A DNA stretch of 64,000 nt from Pseudomonas grandcourensis (GCF_039909015.1 NZ_CP150919.1:5370501-5434500), one strand, 5' to 3'; positions 33,641 through 42,773 are shown, numbered from the stretch's first letter. Notes: generated by a model from the letters alone, not told the origin. Translations and numbers: made by a program.

Positions 33641-34960
33641 CTAGTTCAATTGCAACGTCGAATTGAACTGACTGATCGCATCCACCACATGCCGCGAACC
33701 CTGCTGGATTTCCAGAATCACCTCCCCTGCCTCGTTCGCCAATTCAACGCCGAGCCCGGTTCGACTCAGGCTCGATTGCATGCTCGACACCGCACTCAAC
33801 GACAAATCGTGGTTCTTGCGCACCACCTCGACAATCTCCAGCGTCGCCTGACTGGTGCGCGCCGCGAGGCTGCGCACTTCATCGGCCACCACCGCAAATC
33901 CGCGCCCGTGCTCACCGGCGCGGGCCGCTTCGATCGCCGCGTTGAGCGCCAGCAGGTTGGTCTGATCGGCAATGCCGCGAATCGTCTGCACGATGGTGCC
34001 GATGATGTCGGACTGTTTGCTCACGGCATCGATGCTCAGTGCCGCCTCGTTCAAGTCCCGGGAAATGTCCTGGATGATCTGCACTGTCTGCTGCACCACC
34101 TCGGAACCCTTGCGCGCGCAGACGTCGTTTTGCACCGAAGTGCTGTGGGCCGATTCTGCGGCGGTTTGCAGGGTGGTCATCTGGTGGGTGATATCGCTGG
34201 CGAACTTGACCACTTTGTACAACCGCCCCTTGGCGTCGAACAATGGGTTGTAGGACGCTTCCAGGAATATTGTCTGACCTTGCTTGTTCCTGCGCTCGAA
34301 ACGATGGGAGTGATATTCGCCGCGGTTGAGCGAAGCCCAGAAATTCCGGTAACCCTGGGACTCGGCTTCGGCACGGTGGCAGAACAGGCTGTGATGCTGC
34401 CCCACCACTTCGTTGAGCGAGTACTGCATGGTTTTCAGGAAGTTCTCGTTGGCGGAGATGACCTTGCCTTCGGGCGTGAACTCGATCACCGCCATTGAGC
34501 GGCCGATCGCGGCGAGCCTGCTTTCGTTTTCGTGTTCCTTGTTGGTCCGTGCGGTGATGTCGGTGGCGACCTTGATCACACTTTTCACCTGCCGGTCGGG
34601 GCCCAGCACCGGCATGTAGCTGGCTTCGAGCCAAATCTCCCGGCCGCTTTTGTGCAAGCGTAGAAAGGTCCCGCTCAGCGGCTCGCCCCGCGCCAGGTCG
34701 CGCCACAACTTGGTGTACTCATCGCTGCGGTAATACTGCTCTTCACAAAAGACCCGGTGATGCTTGCCGCGTACTTCGTCGGCGCTGTAGCCCATGGCAT
34801 TGCAAAAGCTTTCGTTGGCATCGATGACGATGCCGTCCGGGGTGAATTCAATCATCGCCATCGAACGACTGATCGCCGCCAACTTGGCATTAGCCTCAGT
34901 CAGCGCACAGCTGAATCGTTCGATTTCCAGCAGGTCAGCCTTGTGATGTAGGTTGAACAT
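33641..34960 (-). CDS. soluble PAS-PAS-MCP protein, BdlA-like
   Basis: A 439-residue cytoplasmic chemoreceptor with no membrane helix. Two tandem PAS domains (about 25-140 and 148-262; each has SMA.IEFTP.G.....NE.F...M.Y and a closing VVKFASDIT or VIKVATDIT) lead to a methyl-accepting signalling rod with [20 protein letters not shown]. Layout and size match P. aeruginosa BdlA, which drives biofilm dispersal through redox or nutrient sensing. The motifs ...FCEEQYY and ...FCHRAEAE resemble BdlA PAS elements with a haem or FAD pocket. The name is inferred from architecture. Confidence 0.88.
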   Translation of the reverse strand: MFNLHHKADLLEIERFSCALTEANAKLAAISRSMAMIEFTPDGIVIDANESFCNAMGYSADEVRGKHHRVFCEEQYYRSDEYTKLWRDLARGEPLSGTFLRLHKSGREIWLEASYMPVLGPDRQVKSVIKVATDITARTNKEHENESRLAAIGRSMAVIEFTPEGKVISANENFLKTMQYSLNEVVGQHHSLFCHRAEAESQGYRNFWASLNRGEYHSHRFERRNKQGQTIFLEASYNPLFDAKGRLYKVVKFASDITHQMTTLQTAAESAHSTSVQNDVCARKGSEVVQQTVQIIQDISRDLNEAALSIDAVSKQSDIIGTIVQTIRGIADQTNLLALNAAIEAARAGEHGRGFAVVADEVRSLAARTSQATLEIVEVVRKNHDLSLSAVSSMQSSLSRTGLGVELANEAGEVILEIQQGSRHVVDAISQFNSTLQLN

Positions 34961-35360
34961 TGTTGTATCACCTTCAGCGCGGTTTTTTGATTGATGAAAG
35001 TTGCAGGTCTTTCAAATCCACCACTACGTTCCACGGAACAGGCACACGCATCCCTCCAAAAAGAAGGACTAGTCAGGTGATAATTGATGATCAATCGGAG
35101 GGTCCTTACAGCGACACGCTCATCAAGACATCCTTCTCTTGATAGCCCGCATGCGGGCCAGCCCTAACAGGTTCACAACAAAATCCATTTAGCGGACAGC
35201 TCCTTGTCGTCAAGTGTTGGTGCCTTCGATTGCGCACTCTTTCGCCAAGACATCGACCGCCTCATCACGGTCGACACAATTAGTTACAGCTGATCATAGA
35301 CAGCAACCTCGGGCTTGCAAGGCCACTAGTCGGCCAGCATTGAGGACAAAAACGATTCAG
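34961..35360. other. gap with no gene
   Basis: 400 bases of moderate GC between the BdlA-like gene and a LysR gene. It must hold the promoter of the chemoreceptor gene (reading left). The one notable mark is a 14-base perfect palindrome GCCCGCATGCGGGC at 35145-35158. I see no coding frame with normal codon use, and no repeat copy of the kinds found elsewhere. Confidence 0.5.
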
Positions 35361-36248
35361 CTACTTGCCGGGTGGTTGCCGTCCGTCGAGCATACCCAGC
35401 AGGGCTTGCACCGCCGCCGACGGTGGTTTGTTTGTCGCGACCACCAAAGCAAACTCACGGTCGATCCGCGGCAGCACCGGCACCACGCGCAAACCCTGCC
35501 GATTACCCGGCAGCGTCATCTCCGGAACCAGGCTCACGCCGATGTTTTCCCGCACCAGGGTAAACGCACTGCGCCACTCGCGGACCTCGACGCGCACATC
35601 CTGCAGTGGCAGCCCCGCATCGGCAGCCAGACTTCGCGCATTGGTCGAACAACCGCCCGTGGCCAGCACAAAAGGTTGCGTCACCAACTCGTCGAGGCGG
35701 ACACCCTCTTCATGAGTGCGCCGCGCCAGCGGATGGCCACCGGGCAATACCGCCATCCAGGCATCGCGCCCCAAAGGACTGGCCTTGCGTTCGGCAGACG
35801 GATTGAGCACCACGCCGACATCCACCAGTCCCGCGTCGAGCAGGGTTTCCACTTCGTCATCGCTGACTTCCAGGGCAACCACCTCAATGCCGGGGTAAAG
35901 CCGATTGAACCGGCGCAGCAAAGGCGGCAGAAAGGTCGCCAGGACCATGGGAAAACTGGCCAGGCGAATCGTCCCGCGTTCAACACCTTTTGCGGCCTCG
36001 ACGGTGCTGCGAATGGCTTGCAGCGCACCGAGCATGGTCCGCGCCTGCTCGATGACCGCCAGGCCGATGGCCGTCGGCAAGGTTTGGCGGTTTTCCCGGG
36101 TGAACAATTGAACACCGAGGTTTTCCTCGATCAATGCCAAGGCCTGGCTGGCCCCTGACTGGGTCATGCCGACCCGGTCGGCGGCCCGGGTGATGTTGCC
36201 GGTATCCGCCACAGCCACCACCATTCGCCAGTGCATCAGGTTCATCAT
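35361..36248 (-). CDS. LysR family regulator, probably of the divergent GST
   Basis: A 295-residue LysR protein. The helix-turn-helix is MHWRMVVAVADTGNITRAADRVGMTQSGASQALALIE with LGVQLFTRENRQTLPT; the effector domain begins RGTIRLASFPMVLATFLPPL. A GGAAAG site precedes ATG 36248. It diverges from the GST gene at 36348 across a 99-base gap, where the 7-mer ATGGCAG occurs twice about 17 bases apart. Confidence 0.9.
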   Translation of the reverse strand: MMNLMHWRMVVAVADTGNITRAADRVGMTQSGASQALALIEENLGVQLFTRENRQTLPTAIGLAVIEQARTMLGALQAIRSTVEAAKGVERGTIRLASFPMVLATFLPPLLRRFNRLYPGIEVVALEVSDDEVETLLDAGLVDVGVVLNPSAERKASPLGRDAWMAVLPGGHPLARRTHEEGVRLDELVTQPFVLATGGCSTNARSLAADAGLPLQDVRVEVREWRSAFTLVRENIGVSLVPEMTLPGNRQGLRVVPVLPRIDREFALVVATNKPPSAAVQALLGMLDGRQPPGK

Positions 36249-36347
36249 GGCAGTAGCTTTCCTTATGGCAGTTTTCTGAAAGATTAATTTTATCGGGGGC
36301 GCCGTGCACTATGACACTGGCGTAAATCCACAACCAGAGCCCGCCCC

Positions 36348-36950
36348 ATGAAGCTGTATTACGCCCCCGAAGCCTGCTCGCTGGCGCCACACATTGTGTT
36401 GCGCGAATTGGAACTGCCTTTCCAATTGATCCGCGTCGACAACATCAGCAAAACCACTGCCGACGGCGACGACTTTCTCGCCATCAACCCCAAGGGTTAC
36501 GTCGCTGCCTTGCAACTGGATAACGGCGAAGTGCTGACTGAAGGGCCGGCGATTCTGCAATACCTGGCTGATCTACAGCCGCAAGCAAAACTGGCCGCTG
36601 CGCAGGAGACTTTCGAGCGGGTACGGTTACAGGAATGCCTGAACTTCATCTCGACGGAGATTCATGGCGGGCTCGGCTGGCTGTTCAACGCCCGATTTAC
36701 CGAAGAGGTGAAGGCGCTGATCAAGGCGAAACTGTTCAAGCGTTTTGCCGTGTTGAACCAGACGTTGGAGCGGCAGGATTACTTGATGGCGGCCGGGTTC
36801 GGCATTGCTGATGTGTATTTGTTTACGGTGTTGCGTTGGGCTCGGTTGTTCGACATTGAATTGAATGAGTGGCCCGCGTTGGCAAGGTTTCAAGCCAGAG
36901 TGAATCAGCGGCCGGCGGTGAAAGCGGCACTGGCCGCCGAATTGGCGTAG
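36348..36950 (+). CDS. gstA: beta-class glutathione S-transferase
   Basis: A 200-residue GST. The start MKLYYAPEACSLAPHIVL has the Cys10 typical of bacterial beta-class enzymes; NPKGYVAALQLDNGEVLTEGPAIL holds the cis-Pro and glutathione-binding motif; the helical C-terminal half ends LARFQARVNQRPAVKAAL. It likely detoxifies electrophiles or handles oxidative damage. The ribosome site is weak (CCAGAG). It is probably controlled by the divergent LysR. Confidence 0.92.
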   Translation: MKLYYAPEACSLAPHIVLRELELPFQLIRVDNISKTTADGDDFLAINPKGYVAALQLDNGEVLTEGPAILQYLADLQPQAKLAAAQETFERVRLQECLNFISTEIHGGLGWLFNARFTEEVKALIKAKLFKRFAVLNQTLERQDYLMAAGFGIADVYLFTVLRWARLFDIELNEWPALARFQARVNQRPAVKAALAAELA

Positions 36951-36962
36951 GACGTTAGATCA

Positions 36963-36982
36963 ATCGCGAGCAGGCTCGCGAT
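36963..36982. repeat. single REP palindrome
   Basis: ATCGCGAG-CAGG-CTCGCGAT, placed 13 bases after the GST stop and 25 before the converging gene end. Confidence 0.7.
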
Positions 36983-37006
36983 GGCGACCTTCCAGACAAC
37001 ACAAAA

Positions 37007-38020
37007 CTACAAGCTGGCACTCACCCTGGTGGCGACTTCCCCCGGCACCCAGCCCTTCCACACCTGCGGCTGCTCACGCAAAAACGCCTCGGCGACTTCG
37101 CGGGGTTTCTGCCGTTTTTCACTCATCTGGCCCAGGGTCTGGTTCAACAGATCGATCGGCAGATCGACCTTCTCGAAGAACGTCACCAGGTCCGGATACT
37201 GCGCCTTGAACGGTGCCGACACACCGATAGCCAGGCTCGCCGGCATCGAGCGCGTGCCCTTGGGGTTCGGGTTGTTGGCGTCGGCCAGGGTTTTCCAGGC
37301 TTCGGCGTCGAACGGCGGTTCGTCGAGCTTCACCAGTTTGAATCGCCCCAACAGCGGTGTCGGCGACCAGTAGTAGAACAACACCGGTTTGCCCCGGCGG
37401 ATCGACGACGCCACCTCGGCATCCAGTGCGGCACCGGACCCCGTGCGGAAGTTGACGTAGCTGGCGGTCAGGTCATAGGCCTTGAGTTTCTGGCTGTTGA
37501 CGATTTCCGATGTCCAGCCGGTCGGGCTGTTGAGGAAGCGTCCGCGGCTCGGGTCTTCGGGGTCGCGGAACACGTCCTTGTATTTCGCCAGGTCCGCAAC
37601 GGATTTCAGTTCTGGAGCCAAGGGCTTGATGCCGCGCTCGGGATCGCCCTTGATCACGTACTCCGGCACCCACCAGCCTTCTGTGGCGCCTTTGACCGTA
37701 TCGCCCAGGCCAAACACCTTGCCATCCGCTGCCGCCTTGACCCAGGCGGGACTACGCCCGGCCCACTCTTCACCGATGACCTGGATATCGTTTTTCGCCA
37801 GCGCCGCTTCAAGGCTGACGGTACTGCCCGGCAGTGTGTCGGTCGGGTAGCCGTAACCTTTTTCAACGATCAGGCGCAGGATTTCGGTGATGAGGCTGCC
37901 GCTTTCCCAGGTGATGTCGCCAAAGTGGATAGGCGCCGCTTTTTTCGTGGCCGATGCCGGGTGGGACAACAGGCTCAGGGCCAGCAGCGAACTGCCGAGC
38001 AGGGTTTTGATCGATCTCAT
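37007..38020 (-). CDS. osmoprotectant-type ABC substrate-binding protein (OpuAC family)
   Basis: A 337-residue periplasmic binding protein of the glycine-betaine/proline-betaine type. A signal peptide (LLGSSLLALSLLSHPASA) is followed by the OpuAC core: HFGDITWESGSLITEILRLI, VIGEEWAGRSPAWVKAA, and Trp-rich TEGWWVPEYVI, which supplies aromatic residues for quaternary amines. There is no permease or ATPase gene nearby, so it must share another transporter or act as sensor. Its ATG overlaps the stop of the upstream sigma-factor gene by four bases (ATGA), with AGAGG before it, so the two are translationally coupled, an unusual pair. Confidence 0.88.
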   Translation of the reverse strand: MRSIKTLLGSSLLALSLLSHPASATKKAAPIHFGDITWESGSLITEILRLIVEKGYGYPTDTLPGSTVSLEAALAKNDIQVIGEEWAGRSPAWVKAAADGKVFGLGDTVKGATEGWWVPEYVIKGDPERGIKPLAPELKSVADLAKYKDVFRDPEDPSRGRFLNSPTGWTSEIVNSQKLKAYDLTASYVNFRTGSGAALDAEVASSIRRGKPVLFYYWSPTPLLGRFKLVKLDEPPFDAEAWKTLADANNPNPKGTRSMPASLAIGVSAPFKAQYPDLVTFFEKVDLPIDLLNQTLGQMSEKRQKPREVAEAFLREQPQVWKGWVPGEVATRVSASL

Positions 38021-38565
38021 GCGGACCTCTTGTTCTGGAGGGGACGGTTCGGTGATTGGTTGGCGCTGTGCCGGTCGCACAGGGCCTGGGAACGGGTCAT
38101 GTAGTCGCTGACTGAACGCTGGGAGATGCCCAGCGCGGCGGCAATTTGCGGATAGGTCAGGCCGTCGACCCGCGACAACAGGAAGGTCGAGCGGACCTTG
38201 CCGGGCAGCCGCTGAAGACTGTGATCCACACGGGTCAGGGCCTGGGACACCTGAGCCAGTGCCTCCGGCGATTCGGCGTGGACCGGCTCGGCCTGTTGCA
38301 GTTGCTGAAGATACTGGCGCTCCAGATCCCCTCGACGCCAGCGCTGATAGAGCAGGCGCCGGGCGATGGTGGTGAGCAAGGCACGGGGTTCACGGATTGC
38401 CGTCAGACTTGGGGCCTGGAGCAGTTGCACGAAGGTTTCGCCGGCAATGTCTTCGACAGCAGCGGCATCGTTCAGGGACTGACGCAGGCGTTTGCAGAGC
38501 CAGTGGTAGTGAGCGCGGAACAGGCCGTCCACGTGTTTGCGATGAAGAATATCGGCGCCGGACAT
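38017..38565 (-). CDS. FecI-like ECF sigma factor without FecR partner
   Basis: A 182-residue ECF sigma factor of the FecI/iron-starvation type: region 2 DGLFRAHYHWLCKRLRQSLND, DIAGETFVQLLQA and RALLTTIARRLLYQRWRR; region 4 LPGKVRSTFLLSRVDGLTYPQIAAALGISQRSVSDYM. Normally such genes precede fecR and a TonB receptor. Here neither is present; the next gene, overlapping by four bases, codes for a betaine-type binding protein. CAGGAGCCCCT precedes ATG 38565. Upstream, 38636-38690 is extremely AT-rich, perhaps a promoter; I cannot show a Fur box. Confidence 0.88.
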   Translation of the reverse strand: MSGADILHRKHVDGLFRAHYHWLCKRLRQSLNDAAAVEDIAGETFVQLLQAPSLTAIREPRALLTTIARRLLYQRWRRGDLERQYLQQLQQAEPVHAESPEALAQVSQALTRVDHSLQRLPGKVRSTFLLSRVDGLTYPQIAAALGISQRSVSDYMTRSQALCDRHSANQSPNRPLQNKRSA

Positions 38566-38704
38566 AGGGGCTCCTGGGTTAGGGGTCGCTGAATGTCCGG
38601 TGGTCCGGTGAGGCGAATCCTAGCAAGGAGCCTTATTCATTAATAATATTTAAAACTTATTTTTATATTCATTTATAGAATTAAAAGGAACACCTGACAG
38701 GCCT
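38566..38704. promoter_or_regulatory. AT-rich intergenic stretch upstream of sigma factor gene
   Basis: 139 bases between the sigma factor start and the end of the next leftward gene. From 38636 to 38690 it is almost pure A/T, unlike anything else in the window. It could hold the sigma-gene promoter; no consensus site is certain. Confidence 0.35.
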
Positions 38705-39496
38705 CTATCGCAAATCCCCATACCCCAACGTCTCAGCCTCACGCTGATAGTCGAGCACAATCTGATAGTCGCTTTCGTTGGCGGGCAGTACCTCTGGCAA
38801 ACCGAGGGTTTCGGCAACCTGCGGCAGTTCGCGCAATGCCAGGTTCATCACCCGCAGAAGCGCTTCAGCCTGCTCATCGCTGACCGTCGCGGCGGTAATG
38901 AACGGTAAGGCAGGGCTGAGCGCACTGCGGGCAATCACCCGCAAACCGGCCACTTCCTCTGCGGCATGGCGTGCCAGATAGGCAAAGGTCACGCTGTCGA
39001 TGGCCGCCAGATCGGCAAGGTCTTCACGTAACCAGCGCAGGCTTTCGCGATGGCTGCCGCTGATTCCCACCTGAGCAAAAAATCGCCCGTCACGTTGCAG
39101 CGGTGCCAAGCGGCGGCGCAGCAGATTCATGCCGCTGTTGGAGTCCTGGCCATTGATCACGCCTCGGCTGCCGCGAAAATCCGCCAGGGTTGGCCGTGCA
39201 TCATCAAGACGTCCCAGAATCAGGCTGCAATGATTGCCGTTGCTGCTGTCCGGCAGTTCATAACGAGGGCGTCCCAGCACCCGGACCTTGCCGCGCAATG
39301 CCGTCATCAGCGGATAACCGCAGGTTTGTGTCAGCAGCAAGTTCGGCGACAACCACATCTGCATCAGGGACAGGCCTTCGGTATCACGGCGGGTGTCGCC
39401 CAGACGCTCGAGGATTCGCGCCAGCCAGCGTTCGTTGGCCCGGTGGATGGGTTCGGGGGCGGTGTACATCAGCAGTTCGGCGATGTGTTGGGTCAT
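38705..39496 (-). CDS. PhnD-like phosphate/phosphonate-binding-fold protein without signal peptide
   Basis: A 263-residue protein with the PhnD/SsuA-like binding fold: LMYTAPEPIHRANERWLARI at the start, LLTQTCGYPLMTALRGKVRV, FRGSRGVINGQDSNSGMNLLRRRL and AAIDSVTFAYLARH are the family landmarks. Unlike true PhnD it has no signal peptide or lipobox and no ABC partners, so it may act in the cytoplasm or be a stand-alone ligand binder. ATG 39496 follows GAGGAAG. It lies 53 bases after a membrane desaturase gene on the same strand. Confidence 0.82.
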   Translation of the reverse strand: MTQHIAELLMYTAPEPIHRANERWLARILERLGDTRRDTEGLSLMQMWLSPNLLLTQTCGYPLMTALRGKVRVLGRPRYELPDSSNGNHCSLILGRLDDARPTLADFRGSRGVINGQDSNSGMNLLRRRLAPLQRDGRFFAQVGISGSHRESLRWLREDLADLAAIDSVTFAYLARHAAEEVAGLRVIARSALSPALPFITAATVSDEQAEALLRVMNLALRELPQVAETLGLPEVLPANESDYQIVLDYQREAETLGYGDLR

Positions 39497-39549
39497 CAAA
39501 ACTTCCTCATGCAACGCAATCCCCTGTGGGATTGGAGGTGATCCATACT

Positions 39550-40491
39550 TCAGTGAAACGGATGCCTGGGACTGTCGATGGCTTTGACGCCATGCTCACG
39601 CCACAACTGCCCATACCCCTGCACCAGGAATCCACCGCTGCGCGCCAACCATTGCTCGCGGCGGGCCTGGTATGCACGGGGCAAGTCGTACCAGGGCAAC
39701 CCCGGCAACTCGTGATGCACCAGATGAAAGTTGAGGTTCAGGAACAGCCAGCGCCACGGCCAGGCCGCTTCGTTGAGTACCGTGCGTTGCTCCGGTGCCG
39801 CGTGAGGGCGATGTTCATAGTAGGAGCGAATCATGGCGATCGACAGCGCTGGCACACTGATCAACAACAGGTAATGCCAAACCGGCAGCACACTGACACT
39901 CGCGATGAACAGCAACATCACCCCGGTCATCAAGCCGTGACTCAACCACATCAACCACGCCTGACGCTCGCCGGCCCTGAGGCGCTGTAGCTCTTCACGG
40001 GCCAGCGCCAGCAAGGCCAGCGGTGCCCCCAGGGCAAAGCGGCCGAGCACGGTTTTGCTCAGCCAGTGCAGGCTGCGCACCAACGCCGAGCTGCCCTGCC
40101 ACTGCCCGGCACTCAGGTAACGGCTTTCCGGATCGCGACCGGGGATCGTCAGGTCCTCGTCGCGGTGATGCAGCAAATGGCTATCGCGGTACAAGGTGTA
40201 CGGATACCAAACGGCAAACGGTGCGTAGCCAAGGATTTTGTTCAGGATTGGCCAGCGTGTGGGATGACCATGCAACAGTTCGTGTTGCACGGATAACCAC
40301 AACACCAGCAATGGAATCAGCAACAGCGTGCTCCACCACAAACCCAATCGATGGCTGTTCAACACGATGCCAAACCAGGCGCCATACACACCGATCAACA
40401 GCAACCAGGTCGGCCATTCGGTGCGCGCGGTGAAGCGTCGGCGCAGGGATTCGATTTCTGCTTGGTGGGCGCTATCAAAGTAATGGGGCAT
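39550..40491 (-). CDS. membrane fatty-acid desaturase family protein
   Basis: A 313-residue di-iron membrane desaturase or hydroxylase. The three His boxes are visible: HELLHGHP, HLLHHRDED and HLVHHELPG, with about four membrane helices (LLLIGVYGAWFGIVL; LLLIPLLVLWLSV; MTGVMLLFIASVSVLPVWHY). It acts on an acyl or alkyl chain; which is unknown. ATG 40491 is preferred; the longer frame to 40596 runs through an unrelated hairpin region. It is followed by the PhnD-like gene, perhaps in one operon. Confidence 0.88.
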   Translation of the reverse strand: MPHYFDSAHQAEIESLRRRFTARTEWPTWLLLIGVYGAWFGIVLNSHRLGLWWSTLLLIPLLVLWLSVQHELLHGHPTRWPILNKILGYAPFAVWYPYTLYRDSHLLHHRDEDLTIPGRDPESRYLSAGQWQGSSALVRSLHWLSKTVLGRFALGAPLALLALAREELQRLRAGERQAWLMWLSHGLMTGVMLLFIASVSVLPVWHYLLLISVPALSIAMIRSYYEHRPHAAPEQRTVLNEAAWPWRWLFLNLNFHLVHHELPGLPWYDLPRAYQARREQWLARSGGFLVQGYGQLWREHGVKAIDSPRHPFH

Positions 40492-40565
40492 GGCGTTGCT
40501 CAGATCGGGGACCAGTCCCCTTCTGTGCAATGGCTTTGGGAAATCTTGCAGATTATTTTCAGGAG

Positions 40566-40594
40566 GATCGCTCCCATGTTGCATGGGAGCGATC
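40566..40594. terminator. perfect hairpin between desaturase and 36-residue gene
   Basis: GATCGCTCCCATG and its exact complement around TTG, 14 bases after the stop of the small basic-protein gene on the minus strand. It probably ends that transcript, though the U-run is weak. Confidence 0.55.
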
Positions 40595-40607
40595 AATCAA
40601 TGCGGGA

Positions 40608-40718
40608 TCAGTGACCGAACACGCCGACCTTTTTGGCCTTCTTGTCTGCGCGCTTCTCGATAGCGGTTTTCACCGGTTTCTTTTTCGCCGATTTCTTTGA
40701 ATCCATACCTTTGGACAT
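40608..40718 (-). CDS. 36-residue lysine-rich protein
   Basis: A short open frame, MSKGMDSKKSAKKKPVKTAI continuing to the end ...KKVGVFGH, about one-third Lys/Arg. A clear GGAGT ribosome site lies eight bases before ATG 40718, and a hairpin follows its stop. The high charge suggests a nucleic-acid- or ribosome-associated protein; function unknown. It is too short for usual gene-length cut-offs but the start signal and lysine-rich composition look real. Confidence 0.65.
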   Translation of the reverse strand: MSKGMDSKKSAKKKPVKTAIEKRADKKAKKVGVFGH

Positions 40719-40820
40719 GATGCGTACTCCACTCATGGGGATGTGAGATCAGGTATACACCTATCCCGGCGCGCGCGTTCTTTTATAATCGCCCGCTTTG
40801 CATACCGACAGTCCGAGACC

Positions 40821-41240
40821 ATGCCCGACACCCAATACGCCCTGCTTGACGAGCCGTTATGGCCATTGATGAACAAGTTCTATCGCACTCACCAATCGTC
40901 GATGAAAGCCGTGCGCGACGCAAAGCTGTGGGTGGCCCGGCGTGACCGGATTGTTGCCGTGCTGTGTTTGCGTCCGGTGTCCGGCGGGCATTGGCTGACC
41001 GGCTTGCTGGTCGATCCGGCCTGCCGCGAGCAAGGGCTTGCCGCCGGGTTGATTGCGGCCGCGGTGAAGGAGTGCGAACTGCCGGTGTGGTTGTTCTGCC
41101 ATCCGGACTTGCGGGGGTTTTATGAGCGACGCGGGTTTACTTTCGATCCGCCGATGCCTTACGCGATGGTTGAACGGTTAAGCCGTTATGCGCGCAGCAA
41201 ACCGATGATTGCGATGGGGTTGGAGCCGGCTCAAGCCTGA
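40821..41240 (+). CDS. GNAT family acetyltransferase
   Basis: A 139-residue acetyltransferase: WVARRDRIVAVLCLRPV, then the acetyl-CoA motif LLVDPACREQGLAAGLIAAA and FCHPDLRGFYERRGF. ATG 40821 follows a CCGAG site; a longer frame to 40743 has none. The substrate is unknown. It converges with the peptide deformylase gene. Confidence 0.88.
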   Translation: MPDTQYALLDEPLWPLMNKFYRTHQSSMKAVRDAKLWVARRDRIVAVLCLRPVSGGHWLTGLLVDPACREQGLAAGLIAAAVKECELPVWLFCHPDLRGFYERRGFTFDPPMPYAMVERLSRYARSKPMIAMGLEPAQA

Positions 41241-41274
41241 TGAAGATCAAATGTGGTTTTGTGGTGGATTTGGG

Positions 41275-41814
41275 TCAATCGTCCGCGTTGGGATCCAGGT
41301 CCGGGAACATCACCTCGGTGAAGCCAAACTTGCTGAAGTCGGTAATGCGCGACGGGTACAGGCGGCCGATCAGGTGGTCACACTCATGCTGCACCACCCG
41401 TGCATGAAACCCCGAGGCAAAACGCACGATGGGTTCACCCTTGGGGTCGACACCTTCGTAGCGAATCTGCTGGTAACGCTGCACCGCGCCACGCAGGCCA
41501 GGCACGGACAAACAGCCTTCGAAGCCCTCTTCCAGGATCGGGCTCAGCGGTGTGATCAACGGGTTGATCAGGATCGTCTGCGGCACGGCCTCGGCATCCG
41601 GGTAACGCTCGCTGTGCTCGAAACCGAAGATCACCAGTTGCAGGTCGACGCCGATCTGCGGAGCGGCCAGGCCAACGCCCCCCACGCTTTCCATGGTCTG
41701 GAACATGTCATCGATCAGTTGCCACAGCTCGGGGCTGTCGAACATTTCGACCGGCACTGGCGGGGCAATGCGCAGCAGGCGCTCATCGCCCATTTTCAGA
41801 ATTTCACGAATCAT
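41275..41814 (-). CDS. def: peptide deformylase
   Basis: A 179-residue metalloenzyme that removes formyl groups from nascent proteins. The three motifs are complete: [18 protein letters not shown] (metal Cys) and HECDHLIG (two His and catalytic Glu). The position beside a YihY gene and lack of fmt suggest an accessory deformylase, not the essential def-fmt copy. Its start lies two bases after the stop of the YihY gene, so the two are coupled. Confidence 0.93.
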   Translation of the reverse strand: MIREILKMGDERLLRIAPPVPVEMFDSPELWQLIDDMFQTMESVGGVGLAAPQIGVDLQLVIFGFEHSERYPDAEAVPQTILINPLITPLSPILEEGFEGCLSVPGLRGAVQRYQQIRYEGVDPKGEPIVRFASGFHARVVQHECDHLIGRLYPSRITDFSKFGFTEVMFPDLDPNADD

Positions 41815-41816
41815 GA

Positions 41817-42773
41817 TCAGGTTTCATCAATGGTCGGTTTGTGTGAGTGATCGCGGCCCAACCCCGACACGTGGTGTTTTTCCTCATGGACGGGACCATG
41901 CTCGCCAGCCACTTTTTCGCCAGGGTCCTTGCCCTCTCGCGACATGTGCTCGATCACGGCATTCATTTCCGCGCCCAGCAGCAGCACCGCAGCGGAAATG
42001 TAGAAGTACAGCAACAGCACGATGATCGCACCGATACTGCCATACATGGCGTTGTAGTTGGCGAACTCCTTGACGTACAAACCAAAGCCCAGGGACGCGA
42101 TGATCCATACCACCACCGCCAGCACTGAGCCTGGGGTGATGAAGCGGAATTCCTGTTTGACGTCGGGCATGACGTAGTAGATCAACGCCACCGCGACCAT
42201 CATCAAAATCACGATCACCGGCCAGCGCGCGATGGTCCAGAGCGTGACGATGAAGTACTCAAGGCCGACTTGCGCAGCGATCCATTCCATCACCTGTGGC
42301 CCGAGCACCATCAGCGCTGCGGCGATCAGCAGCATGCCGGCAATGCCGACGGTGTAGATGATCGACAACGGAAAGCGTTTCCACAGCGGGCGCCCTTCAA
42401 CCACGTCGTAGGCAGCGTTCATCGCGCTCATCATCAGCCGCACACCGGCGGAGGCGGTATACAGCGCAATCACGATACCCACTGACAGCAGCCCCCCCTT
42501 GGACTGCTGAAGCTGGTCGATCACCGGGTTGACCTGCTCCAGCGCCTGGGGCGGCAATACGAGTTCCGATTGCAGGCGCAGCCAGGAAAAGAAGTCGGGC
42601 AGATGCAGGAAGCCGATCAGGGCAATCAGGAACAGAATGAACGGAAACAGCGAAAAGAGCATTTGATAGGCCAGCGCCGAGGCATAGGTCGACATCTCGT
42701 CGGCAATGAACTCGGTGACCGTGCGCATCATCACACGGTGCAGGGGCAAGCCTCTCATGTCCGGGAAAATCAT
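41817..42773 (-). CDS. YihY/BrkB family inner-membrane protein with His-rich tail
   Basis: A 318-residue polytopic protein. The family pattern is seen: [28 protein letters not shown], then [27 protein letters not shown], and the late [28 protein letters not shown]. About six helices. Once annotated as ribonuclease BN by mistake; the true role is unknown. The C-terminal cytoplasmic tail is rich in His ([20 protein letters not shown]). I chose ATG 42773 with GGAG six bases upstream. It is coupled with def. Confidence 0.85.
   Translation of the reverse strand: MIFPDMRGLPLHRVMMRTVTEFIADEMSTYASALAYQMLFSLFPFILFLIALIGFLHLPDFFSWLRLQSELVLPPQALEQVNPVIDQLQQSKGGLLSVGIVIALYTASAGVRLMMSAMNAAYDVVEGRPLWKRFPLSIIYTVGIAGMLLIAAALMVLGPQVMEWIAAQVGLEYFIVTLWTIARWPVIVILMMVAVALIYYVMPDVKQEFRFITPGSVLAVVVWIIASLGFGLYVKEFANYNAMYGSIGAIIVLLLYFYISAAVLLLGAEMNAVIEHMSREGKDPGEKVAGEHGPVHEEKHHVSGLGRDHSHKPTIDET

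Noticed and set aside
35145..35158. Perfect palindrome GCCCGCATGCGGGC as a terminator
   Set aside because: It has no U-run and no gene ends nearby; it may be chance or a protein site, so it is only mentioned in the gap entry.
38636..38690. Fur box upstream of the FecI-like sigma gene
   Set aside because: The stretch is AT-rich but I could not align it to the 19-base Fur consensus with confidence.
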